8,969 nucleotides of DNA, taken from positions 1 through 8,969 of the forward strand of contig CAAFXX010000503.1 in NCBI GenBank assembly GCA_900767075.1, read 5' to 3'. Below, one piece after another: positions 1 through 6,044 of this stretch (its first letter is position 1; each line of letters opens with the position of its first letter). This stretch comes from Bacteroidales bacterium (lineage in GTDB: Bacteria > Bacteroidota > Bacteroidia > Bacteroidales > Muribaculaceae). Both the position numbers and the translations under genes were made by a program. Under the pieces are notes generated by a model. That model saw nothing but the letters and a program-made list of their open reading frames with translations. It had not been told where the DNA came from and did no database searches.

Positions 1-421
1 CAAACTTAAGGAGAAAGACGGCAACAAGTCAGTCCTTTCCGGCGTACCCGATGCTCTGCCAGCACTCATAAAGGCAAACCGCATTCAGGAAAAGGCACGC
101 AACGTAGGTTTCGACTGGGAGACCCCTGATCAGGTCTGGGACAAGGTAAAGGAAGAGATAAGCGAAGTCGAGACCGAAATCAAGGCAGGCAATAAAAAGG
201 AAATCGACCATGAGTTTGGCGACCTGCTCTTCTCGGTTGTCAACGCCGCCCGTCTTTACGGCGCCGATCCCGAGAACGCCCTTGAGCATACAAACCGCAA
301 GTTTATAGCCCGTTTCAACTACGTGGAAAATAAAGCCCGCGAAGCCGGTCGTTCCCTGAAGGACATGACGCTGGCTGAAATGGATGAACTCTGGAACGAG
401 GCGAAAAAGATAGCCCGATGA
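1..421 (+). CDS. mazG: Nucleoside triphosphate pyrophosphohydrolase MazG, C-terminal part (5' end outside window)
   Basis: This is an open frame running in from the left edge; the first complete codon is at base 2 and TGA is at 419-421, giving 139 visible residues. Full-length MazG is about 260 residues, so this is roughly the second half, the catalytic repeat. MazG hydrolyses (d)NTPs to NMP and pyrophosphate in the cytoplasm and clears non-canonical nucleotides. The Mg2+-binding pattern is visible: EEISEVE (visible residues 51-57), then EFGDLLF (71-77), which is the ExxE...ExxD arrangement of the family. The downstream Asn-Arg-Lys-Phe (98-101) and the segment that follows also fit. Its stop overlaps the topB start (ATGA at 418-421), indicating one transcript and probable translational coupling. 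The first MazG repeat and the promoter lie outside the window. The family call is secure. Confidence 0.93.
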   Translation, partial: KLKEKDGNKSVLSGVPDALPALIKANRIQEKARNVGFDWETPDQVWDKVKEEISEVETEIKAGNKKEIDHEFGDLLFSVVNAARLYGADPENALEHTNRKFIARFNYVENKAREAGRSLKDMTLAEMDELWNEAKKIAR

Positions 422-2295
422 TCCTCTGCATCACCGAGAAACCGAGCGTGGGCCGCGACATAGCGCGTATCATCGGCGCCAATACCCAGCATCCCGGATA
501 TTACGAAGGCAACGGATATTGCGTGACATGGACCTTCGGACACCTGTGCACTCTTAAGGAACCAGCCGACTACAGTTCCGGATGGAAACCCTGGTCGCTG
601 TCGGCATTGCCCATGATTCCTCCGCGTTTCGGAATCAAGCTCATAGATCAGGAAAGCATCAAACGCCAGTTCCAGACCATCGAGACCCTTATCGGACAAT
701 GCGATGAACTGATAAACTGCGGCGATGCCGGTCAGGAGGGTGAGCTTATCCAGCGATGGGTGATGCAGAAAGCGAAATGTAAGGTGCCGGTGAAGCGTCT
801 TTGGATCAGTTCACTCACCGACGACGCCATCAAGGAGGGATTCAACAAGCTTCACGACGGCAAGGATTACGATTCTCTTTATACGGCAGGTCTCTGCCGT
901 GCGATCGGCGACTGGATTCTCGGCATGAACGCCACACGTCTTTATACACTGAAATACGGGCGCGACCGACAGATCCTGTCGATAGGCCGCGTGCAGACCC
1001 CTACCCTCGCCCTGGTCGTAAACCGCCAGCACGAGATAGATAATTTCGTGCCTAAAGATTACTGGGAACTCAAGACGCTATATAGAAACACCCTTTTCTC
1101 AGCATCTATAAAGGGTTTCACCGACGAAGAGGCGGGGCAGCGCAAGCTTGAGGAAGTCAAGGCATTTCCTCTTGAAATAACCGATGTATCGAAGAAAAAA
1201 GGGAAGGAAGCACCTCCCCGTCTGTTCGACCTTACATCGCTGCAGGTGGAATGTAACCGCCGTTACGGCATGGGAGCCGACCAGACTCTGAAGACCATAC
1301 AATCCCTTTATGAGAAGAAGCTCACGACATATCCGCGTGTCGACACCACCTACCTCACCGACGATATGTATCCGAAGTGCAAGGGCATTCTCAACAGCCT
1401 CAGTGAGTTCCAGTCGCTAATGGCTCCGCTGAGAGGCAGCAAACTGAGGAAGAGCAAGAAAGTATTCGACAATTCCAAGGTGACCGATCACCATGCCATC
1501 ATCCCGACCGGTCAGCCCGTCACATCCCAGTCGCTCACAGCCGACGAGCGCAATGTCTTCAACCTCATTGCGCTCCGCTTCATATCCGTATTCTTTCCCG
1601 ACTGCACCTTTGAGCAGACGGTGGTAAAGGCTAAAGCCGGCAAAACAGATTTCAAGGCAACAGGAAAGGTGATTCTCGATCATGGATGGAAGCAAGTCTA
1701 TAATCAGGATAACGGAAAAGAGTGCATTGATGCTGACCCAAAGGATTCGGGTGACGATGAAAATGCCTCCATGCCGGTATTCACTCCCGGGGAATCGGGA
1801 CCGCATGAACCGCGACTTATTAAAAAAACTACACAACCTCCTAAATACTTTACCGAGGGAACTTTGTTAAAAGCTATGGAGACCGCCGGTTCTTTCGTGG
1901 AGGATGAAGACCTTCGCGAGGCATTGAAGGCAAATGGAATCGGACGCCCTTCCACCCGTGCCGCCATTATAGAAATACTCTATAAGCGCGGCTACATACG
2001 GAAAGAGAGGAAATCGATCCGGGCGACACAGGCAGGCGTCGAGCTGATATCGCTTATCAACGAGGAACTGCTGAAAAGCGCGAAGCTCACCGGCATATGG
2101 GAAGGTCGTCTGCGCAGGATCGAGCGCGGGGAATACAGTGCCGAGGAATTTCTTCAGCAACTGAAGCAGATGATGTGTGAGATCACGCATGCCGTCATCT
2201 CCGACCCCTCCAACCGCCGAATAAAGGCAGACCTCCCCGCCGGGGATTCTGCCGATGAAAAGGAAAAAGGTAAAAGAAAAAAGAAGAAAAGCTGA
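418..2295 (+). CDS. topB: DNA topoisomerase III (type IA)
   Basis: The 625-residue product is a type IA topoisomerase, which relaxes negative supercoils and decatenates DNA by transient single-strand cleavage through a 5'-phosphotyrosine. The Toprim domain opens with ITEKPSVGRDIA (residues 5-16, catalytic Glu7) and continues to the acidic motif GDAGQEGEL (102-110). The central domains include SIGRVQTPTLA (188-198), the active-site block TTYPRVDTTYL (303-313, predicted nucleophile Tyr305), VTDHHAIIPTG (355-365) and GIGRPSTRAAII (507-518). The C-terminus is a Lys/Arg-rich tail (about 615-625) with no zinc ribbon, as in other TopB rather than TopA. The usual Toprim DxD reads Asp103-Ala-Gly105, so the second Asp is missing, although Glu107 is kept. 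The ATG is set by the Toprim beta-strand beginning at residue 2 and by the 4-bp overlap with mazG. The length is normal for the family. Confidence 0.95.
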   Translation: MILCITEKPSVGRDIARIIGANTQHPGYYEGNGYCVTWTFGHLCTLKEPADYSSGWKPWSLSALPMIPPRFGIKLIDQESIKRQFQTIETLIGQCDELINCGDAGQEGELIQRWVMQKAKCKVPVKRLWISSLTDDAIKEGFNKLHDGKDYDSLYTAGLCRAIGDWILGMNATRLYTLKYGRDRQILSIGRVQTPTLALVVNRQHEIDNFVPKDYWELKTLYRNTLFSASIKGFTDEEAGQRKLEEVKAFPLEITDVSKKKGKEAPPRLFDLTSLQVECNRRYGMGADQTLKTIQSLYEKKLTTYPRVDTTYLTDDMYPKCKGILNSLSEFQSLMAPLRGSKLRKSKKVFDNSKVTDHHAIIPTGQPVTSQSLTADERNVFNLIALRFISVFFPDCTFEQTVVKAKAGKTDFKATGKVILDHGWKQVYNQDNGKECIDADPKDSGDDENASMPVFTPGESGPHEPRLIKKTTQPPKYFTEGTLLKAMETAGSFVEDEDLREALKANGIGRPSTRAAIIEILYKRGYIRKERKSIRATQAGVELISLINEELLKSAKLTGIWEGRLRRIERGEYSAEEFLQQLKQMMCEITHAVISDPSNRRIKADLPAGDSADEKEKGKRKKKKS

Positions 2296-2340
2296 CATCC
2301 GTCAACTTTCAAAATAAAGATTATTTCAAAGGTTACTTCT

Positions 2341-2538
2341 ATGTCTGTCCTTACTCAGTATATAATTGTTTTCGTGATCCTTGCCCTCGTGTTGGTTTGG
2401 ATCATATATAATCTGTTCTCGAAAAAAGGACGCCGCAGCAGTTCCTGCTGTGGGTGCTCGATGGCTCAGGTATGCTCTGATAAAGCCAAGGCCGCCAAGA
2501 AACCCGACATGGATTGCTGTTGCGACAAACAAAAGTAG
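2341..2538 (+). CDS. Small Cys-rich single-pass membrane protein (FeoB-associated-like)
   Basis: The 65-residue product has one hydrophobic segment (about residues 7-26), a short basic stretch (KKGRR, 28-32) and a soluble tail with seven cysteines: Cys36, 37, 39, 45 and the triplet 59-61. By the positive-inside rule the tail should be cytoplasmic. One N-terminal helix followed by a CCGCSxxxxC cluster resembles the FeoB-associated Cys-rich membrane proteins that accompany ferrous iron transport. That similarity is pattern-based, and no feoA or feoB is visible here. The gene starts 45 bp after topB and ends 73 bp before the antiporter on the same strand. No convincing ribosome binding site is visible, as is usual in Bacteroidetes. 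Metal binding by the cysteines is inference. The clean hydrophobic-helix pattern, clustered Cys and position between two + strand genes make a chance frame unlikely. Confidence 0.7.
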   Translation: MSVLTQYIIVFVILALVLVWIIYNLFSKKGRRSSSCCGCSMAQVCSDKAKAAKKPDMDCCCDKQK

Positions 2539-2546
2539 TCGAAGGC

Positions 2547-2572
2547 AAAAGAGTCGACGATCCCCCTCTTTT
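2547..2572 (+). terminator. Candidate weak terminator hairpin after the Cys-rich gene
   Basis: AAAAGAG (2547-2553) and CTCTTTT (2566-2572) form a perfect 7-bp stem around a 12-nt loop, starting 8 bp after the stop of the small Cys-rich gene. The pyrimidine-rich 3' arm and the following CTT give a U-rich end. The stem is AT-rich and the loop long, so it would be a weak terminator, an attenuator before the antiporter gene, or nothing. Confidence 0.3.
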
Positions 2573-2611
2573 CTTATACATTAAGTTTAACAAGCTATTC
2601 TGACAAACCAT

Positions 2612-3592
2612 ATGGCTATTGATATCCTCTGGCTGCTTGCAGGTCTCGTACTCATAATTTTCGGTGCCTCTAAATTGACCGACGGCGCATCGGCGATAGC
2701 CCGCCGGATGGGCATATCCGACCTTGTGGTCGGTCTGACGGTGGTGGCGCTCGGGACCTCGGCACCGGAACTTGTGATAAGTGTCATCTCTGCAATCAAC
2801 GGCAAAGCCCCTCTTGCCGTGGGCAACGTGGTGGGCTCCAATATTTTCAACGTACTTGCCATTATAGGCATTACGGCAGCCGTAAAGCCGATCAAGGTAG
2901 AAAAGTCGGTCATGGCAAACGAAATACCGATGGTCATTATCTGCGCCTTGCTGTTGTTGGTGATGGGTAATGCCCCGCTCATCGACGGAGCCGCCACATC
3001 GCAGATCACACGCGTCGACGGCATAATACTGCTCCTGCTCTTCATTCTGTTCATGCGATATGTCTTCGCGCAGGCGACCAACGGCGCAAATGCCGACGAT
3101 CCATCGGTACAGAATGCGGAAAACCGTCCGACGATGAAAACATGGCTCGCATTAGTCTGGATAATCGTCGGCCTCGGATGCCTGATATTCGGAGGTGACC
3201 GTTTTGTCGACGGTGCGTCAGGAATAGCATCGGCACTCGGAGTCAGCGACGCAGTTATAGGACTTACGATAGTCGCCGCCGGAACCTCATTGCCAGAACT
3301 CGCCACTTCGGTGGTCGCCGCGATAAAAGGGAATCCCGACATGGCTGTCGGCAACGTGGTCGGATCAAATATAATCAACACCGTGCTCGTGCTTGGAACC
3401 GCCGCCGCCATCACTCCCCTTCCTCTCGCCGGTATCGGCAATTTCGACCTGCTTACTTTAACCGGTGCGACCTTGCTCTTCTGGCTCTTCGGATGGATAA
3501 TCAAATCGCGCACAATCACACGCGGTGAAGGAATCGTGCTCGCCTTGTGCTACGTCGCCTACACGGTCATCACCGTACACAACGCCATCTGA
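2612..3592 (+). CDS. Calcium/sodium antiporter, CaCA family (YrbG-like)
   Basis: The 326-residue integral membrane protein belongs to the Ca2+/cation antiporter superfamily, which exports Ca2+ in exchange for Na+ (and sometimes K+) at the inner membrane. The two inverted alpha repeats that form the ion site are clear. Alpha-1 contains GTSAPELVIS (48-57) and GNVVGSNIFN (71-80). Alpha-2 contains GTSLPELATS (224-233) and GNVVGSNIIN (247-256). The paired acidic residues expected for Ca2+ coordination (Glu53 and Glu229) are present. About ten hydrophobic helices can be drawn, with a hydrophilic loop between the halves (about 154-175). Length matches the bacterial family. The ATG lies directly before the first hydrophobic helix. 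The gene follows the Cys-rich gene by 73 bp and converges on the BASS gene with 26 bp between the stops, where I see no good terminator. Confidence 0.93.
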   Translation: MAIDILWLLAGLVLIIFGASKLTDGASAIARRMGISDLVVGLTVVALGTSAPELVISVISAINGKAPLAVGNVVGSNIFNVLAIIGITAAVKPIKVEKSVMANEIPMVIICALLLLVMGNAPLIDGAATSQITRVDGIILLLLFILFMRYVFAQATNGANADDPSVQNAENRPTMKTWLALVWIIVGLGCLIFGGDRFVDGASGIASALGVSDAVIGLTIVAAGTSLPELATSVVAAIKGNPDMAVGNVVGSNIINTVLVLGTAAAITPLPLAGIGNFDLLTLTGATLLFWLFGWIIKSRTITRGEGIVLALCYVAYTVITVHNAI

Positions 3593-3618
3593 AAAGACAG
3601 CCATTACGGTATTGTCAC

Positions 3619-4530
3619 TTAGCTTTTTGAATGACGGATAAGCTGCCAGGAATTGACGATATTCTGCCATGCGATATATGCCGCCGGGGCGACCGACGCC
3701 ACCGGATTCATGTAAGCCATTGCAAGCCACACCGCCAGCACTGTATTCTTCTGCCCGAGACTCTGTCCCCCCGAAACGGCATCTCCGCGGCGCCGTCCGA
3801 TACGCCGTCCGACATAGAACTGCAGCAGACACACCGCAAGCGCACCTACCGTCAGCAGTATGATCGTGACAAGCTGCGAAGGATTCCAATTCTTTATTAT
3901 GAAACTCACGCAGCTGCCTACGATTATAAACAAGGATATCGCCCACATATAGAACGACAGCTGCTGTTTCTTCACGACATAGGAGTGGACGGATGGAAGT
4001 ATGTAACGGAAAAGTAATGCGCTCACAAGAGGAAGGATAAGCAGTGGGAAAACCTTTCCGCAGATCATCAGCATCGATTCCATAAATGTATAGCTCTGGT
4101 TGTCGCCTATCAAAGCCAGGATAGCGGGGGCGGTTACAGCCGTGAAGCAGTTGCAAAGCAACGAATATGTCGCCACAAACGATATCGAGCCTCCGAGCAT
4201 AGAGGTAATGACCGGAGCGGCGGTTGCCGTCGGTATGAACACGCAGATAAATACCCCCTCCGCCAGAGTATGATTAAACGGAGCAAGCACAAGATACGCC
4301 GCAGCAGCTATCAGTTCCTGCACCGCAAGAAGCACAAGATGAAACCGGGTAGGCTTGAAATCCTTGAAATTCAGTTTGCAGTATGTGATGAAAAGCATCA
4401 CGAAAATAAGGTACGGAGACAGAAATGTGAGATATCCCATCCACTTGTAGAACACCGCACCTGAGACCATGGCGAGAGGAAGCACCATATTCTTGATATG
4501 CTGCCTTTTAATATTCAATCTATGTGGCAT
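3619..4530 (-). CDS. Bile acid:sodium symporter (BASS) family transporter
   Basis: The 303-residue polytopic membrane protein has about nine to ten hydrophobic segments and fits the BASS/SBF fold, whose members couple Na+ to uptake of organic anions. Recognisable segments are EGVFICVFIPTATAAPVIT (91-109), matching the crossover region of the first repeat, and SGGQSLGQKNTVLAVW (253-268) followed by the Asn-Pro and NSWQL segment (275-297), typical of Bacteroidetes members. The substrate cannot be read from sequence; 'bile acid' is only the family name, and characterised homologues carry other organic acids. It starts 7 bp after the stop of the MTA/SAH nucleosidase on the same strand, so the two are almost certainly one transcript, driven from the promoter at 5265-5296. 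A role in moving a nucleosidase-related metabolite is inference. Start: ATG, complement of 4528-4530, followed by a basic N-terminus. Confidence 0.85.
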   Translation of the reverse strand: MPHRLNIKRQHIKNMVLPLAMVSGAVFYKWMGYLTFLSPYLIFVMLFITYCKLNFKDFKPTRFHLVLLAVQELIAAAAYLVLAPFNHTLAEGVFICVFIPTATAAPVITSMLGGSISFVATYSLLCNCFTAVTAPAILALIGDNQSYTFMESMLMICGKVFPLLILPLVSALLFRYILPSVHSYVVKKQQLSFYMWAISLFIIVGSCVSFIIKNWNPSQLVTIILLTVGALAVCLLQFYVGRRIGRRRGDAVSGGQSLGQKNTVLAVWLAMAYMNPVASVAPAAYIAWQNIVNSWQLIRHSKS

Positions 4531-4537
4531 CTTGCTG

Positions 4538-5227
4538 TTACTTATGGTTCGCTATCAGGCGGCGCACGCAATCAAAGGTCTTCGACGGCGCCTCGCCCCA
4601 GAAATTCTTATATTGCGAAAGATTGTCGCCCGAGCCGGGAGTATCGCTCATCACTCGGACAATCAGGAACGGTACACCCGCCATTGTGCAGGTCTGACCT
4701 ATCGATGCCGATTCCATATCGACGGCAAAGGCTTCAGGGAAATGCCCCTTTATCTCCTTGACCTCCTCGGCAAGATGTATGAATTTGTCGCCGCTGCATA
4801 TCAGTCCGTACCTTATGCCGTCGGCATCGCTGAAAATACGTTTCGCCTCATCGAGAGATTCCGGATCAGGCATCAGATAGACGGGCATTCCGTCGGCGGC
4901 TCCATACTCCGTGCCGGGTCCGCACCATACGTCATGATAGGCCACCTTGTCGGCAATGAGCACCGATCCGACAGACATCGAGGCGTCAGCGCCGCCGGCG
5001 ACTCCACTGTTGATCACCAGGTCGGGCTTTACCTCGCGCAGAAGGGCGGCTGTCCTGAGTGCGGAATTGACCTTTCCGATCCCGCATTTTCCGGCAACGA
5101 CCTCTTTGCCGCCGATCTCTCCCCTGTAATATATGTTTTCTCCGATCTTTTCTTCCTTATATTCCGGCATGGCATGCAGAAGAAGCGAAAGCTCCTTGTC
5201 CATAGCCACAAGTATTGCTATACGCAT
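4538..5227 (-). CDS. mtnN: 5'-methylthioadenosine/S-adenosylhomocysteine nucleosidase (MTAN)
   Basis: The 229-residue cytoplasmic enzyme cleaves adenine from 5'-methylthioadenosine, S-adenosylhomocysteine and related nucleosides. It belongs to the activated methyl cycle and methionine salvage, and it supplies S-ribosylhomocysteine to LuxS where present. The purine nucleoside phosphorylase fold is evident from the start (MRIAILVAMDKE). All catalytic residues are identifiable by family pattern: Glu12 in AMDKE, Glu172 in VDMESASIGQ (169-178) and Asp195 in RVMSDTPG (191-198). The glycine-rich NSGVAGG (73-79) and GKCGIGKVNSA (46-56) also match. Length is standard (about 230). It is first in a two-gene minus-strand unit, with the BASS transporter 7 bp downstream. 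A consensus Bacteroidetes promoter lies about 40 bp upstream and an 18-bp palindrome covers the expected transcription start. Confidence 0.95.
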   Translation of the reverse strand: MRIAILVAMDKELSLLLHAMPEYKEEKIGENIYYRGEIGGKEVVAGKCGIGKVNSALRTAALLREVKPDLVINSGVAGGADASMSVGSVLIADKVAYHDVWCGPGTEYGAADGMPVYLMPDPESLDEAKRIFSDADGIRYGLICSGDKFIHLAEEVKEIKGHFPEAFAVDMESASIGQTCTMAGVPFLIVRVMSDTPGSGDNLSQYKNFWGEAPSKTFDCVRRLIANHK

Positions 5228-5244
5228 TTTTCCAAAAATTTTCC

Positions 5245-5262
5245 GTATTATTTAAATAATAC
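5245..5262. repeat. 18-bp perfect palindrome, candidate operator between mtnN and the YrdC-domain gene
   Basis: GTATTATTTAAATAATAC is its own reverse complement over all 18 bases, in the 98-bp divergent spacer. It covers the expected mtnN transcription start and includes the -33-like TTTA (5251-5254) of the promoter facing the other way. A dimeric repressor bound here could block both genes. The sequence is AT-rich, so chance symmetry in an AT-rich spacer is the alternative. Confidence 0.45.
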
Positions 5263-5282
5263 TGCAAAATTAGTTATATTTG
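5251..5282 (+). promoter_or_regulatory. Promoter for the YrdC-domain gene, interleaved with the mtnN promoter
   Basis: TATATTTG (5275-5282) matches the -7 consensus TAnnTTTG exactly, and TTTA (5251-5254) lies 20 bp upstream as a one-mismatch -33 box. The predicted start is about 5287-5289, roughly 38 nt before the ATG at 5326. Its elements interleave with those of the minus-strand promoter, so the two polymerases could not bind together. Confidence 0.6.
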
Positions 5283-5296
5283 TAAAGATAATCAAA
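5265..5296 (-). promoter_or_regulatory. Bacteroidetes-type promoter for mtnN and the BASS gene
   Basis: Read on the minus strand this is TTTG (complement of 5293-5296), a 20-bp spacer, then TAATTTTG (complement of 5265-5272). Both boxes match the Bacteroidetes primary-sigma consensus TTTG-N19-21-TAnnTTTG exactly. The predicted start is near 5258-5260, giving a leader of about 33 nt before the mtnN ATG. Confidence 0.7.
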
Positions 5297-5325
5297 CAAT
5301 AGACCGACCACATTCGTAAGCTTAT

Positions 5326-5928
5326 ATGAAAACTATTAAAATATGGAATGACGCACCCTCCGACCGGCAGCTTTCGGAGATAACAAGGGACCTTGAAATG
5401 GGTCACACCATGATTTTCCCGACAGATACGCTCTATGCAATAGGGTGCGATGCCATGAACACCAAAGCTATCGAACATATCTGTGCGTTAAAAGGGATTA
5501 ATCCTGCTAAGACTAACCTTTCAATAATTTGCTCGGATATTTCCATGGCGTCGGAATATTGCAGAATCGACAATAAGAGCTTTTCTCTACTGAAGGAGAA
5601 CACCCCGGGACCGTTCACATTCCTGTTCCGCGCCAATTCAACCCTTCCCAAAACATTCAAGGGCCGTAAGATGGTCGGTGTCCGCATTCCTGATTCCGGG
5701 ATCGCCCGCCAGATCGCGGAACGTCTGGGACATCCGGTCCTTACCACATCCATAGAATATTCCGATGAAGATTATGCCCGCAATCCGGATTTGATATCGG
5801 AAGCATACCACGAACGCGTCGACATAATGATCGAGGGCGACGAAGGCTCAACCGAGCCTTCGACAATAATAGACTGCACGGGTACTGAACCGGAAATTAT
5901 CCGTCAGGGCAAAGGGATGCTGAAATAA
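5326..5928 (+). CDS. YciO/TsaC (Sua5/YrdC-domain) family, L-threonylcarbamoyladenylate synthase-like
   Basis: The 200-residue product is a single YrdC domain. Enzymes of this fold (TsaC/Sua5) make threonylcarbamoyl-AMP from threonine, bicarbonate and ATP for t6A37 modification of ANN-decoding tRNAs. Seen are FPTDTLYAIGCD (31-42), ICALKG (52-57), NTPGPFTFLF (92-101), VGVRIPDSG (117-125) and EPSTIID (177-183). The TsaC catalytic pattern KxR...SxN is incomplete: Lys56 aligns, but Ile58 stands where Arg is expected, and the second half reads Ser142-Ile-Glu144 instead of SxN. From memory, the 'NTPGxxTFxL' and 'STS...DP' blocks are closer to E. coli YciO than to TsaC, and this form is common in Bacteroidetes. 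It may therefore be the lineage's TsaC or a YciO-type protein of uncertain role. Start: first ATG, 7 codons before the family's first strand. Confidence 0.85.
   Translation: MKTIKIWNDAPSDRQLSEITRDLEMGHTMIFPTDTLYAIGCDAMNTKAIEHICALKGINPAKTNLSIICSDISMASEYCRIDNKSFSLLKENTPGPFTFLFRANSTLPKTFKGRKMVGVRIPDSGIARQIAERLGHPVLTTSIEYSDEDYARNPDLISEAYHERVDIMIEGDEGSTEPSTIIDCTGTEPEIIRQGKGMLK
5841..5862 (+). repeat. 9-bp perfect hairpin inside the YrdC-domain gene
   Basis: CGAAGGCTC (5841-5849) and GAGCCTTCG (5854-5862) pair perfectly around the loop AACC, within codons for residues about 172-179. The stem is GC-rich, unlike the terminators expected here, and no T-run follows, so it is not an intrinsic terminator. 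It may be a chance product of the codons or an RNA structure near the 3' end of the message. Confidence 0.4.
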
Positions 5929-6008
5929 CGGCAGCCTTATCAAAAGATAAATGCAACAACCGTCCGAGATTTAAATTGAAGTCGTTGTTTAAACTAATTT
6001 ATTGAAAA

Positions 6009-6040
6009 TTTGTGCAATTGGTAAAAATGCAGTAATTTTG
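6009..6040 (+). promoter_or_regulatory. Consensus promoter of the Crp/Fnr gene, start codon at about +1
   Basis: TTTG (6009-6012), a 20-bp spacer and TAATTTTG (6033-6040) match the Bacteroidetes promoter consensus in both boxes. Only CCTT separates the -7 box from the ATG at 6045, so transcription should begin at or within a few bases of the start codon. The rest of the 116-bp spacer (5929-6044) holds a short hairpin, TTATC-AAAA-GATAA (5937-5950), without a T-run, and no other clear element. Confidence 0.7.
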
Positions 6041-6044
6041 CCTT

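Noticed and set aside
2312..2326. AAATAA-AGA-TTATTT hairpin between topB and the Cys-rich gene
   Set aside because: Six A-T pairs around a 3-nt loop with no T-run is too weak to call a terminator.
2582..2589. TAAGTTTA as a -7 box for the antiporter gene
   Set aside because: It has one mismatch in the key TTTG and no -33 box at the right distance, so read-through from upstream is as likely.
2587..3519. Minus-strand frame of 310 codons opposite the antiporter gene
   Set aside because: Its Ser/Thr/Ala/Ile-rich composition is what the complement of a hydrophobic membrane-protein gene gives. The antiporter frame has both alpha repeats.
3593..3618. Possible bidirectional terminator between the convergent antiporter and BASS genes
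   Set aside because: GACA/TGTC and AAAAG/CTTTT pairs occur around the gap, but they are offset and do not form one continuous stem.
3458..4156. Minus-strand frame of 232 codons crossing the antiporter 3' end into the BASS gene
   Set aside because: It overlaps two well-supported genes in other frames and shows no motif or membrane pattern of its own.
4469..5302. Long open frame on the + strand (277 codons) opposite mtnN and the start of the BASS gene
   Set aside because: The minus-strand nucleosidase carries all its catalytic motifs, whereas this frame has no recognisable family and an erratic composition. It is a shadow of codon bias.
5987..5994. GTTTAAAC palindrome upstream of the Crp/Fnr gene as an autoregulatory site
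   Set aside because: It is only 8 bp, the flanks break symmetry at once, and short AT-rich palindromes are expected by chance in such spacers.
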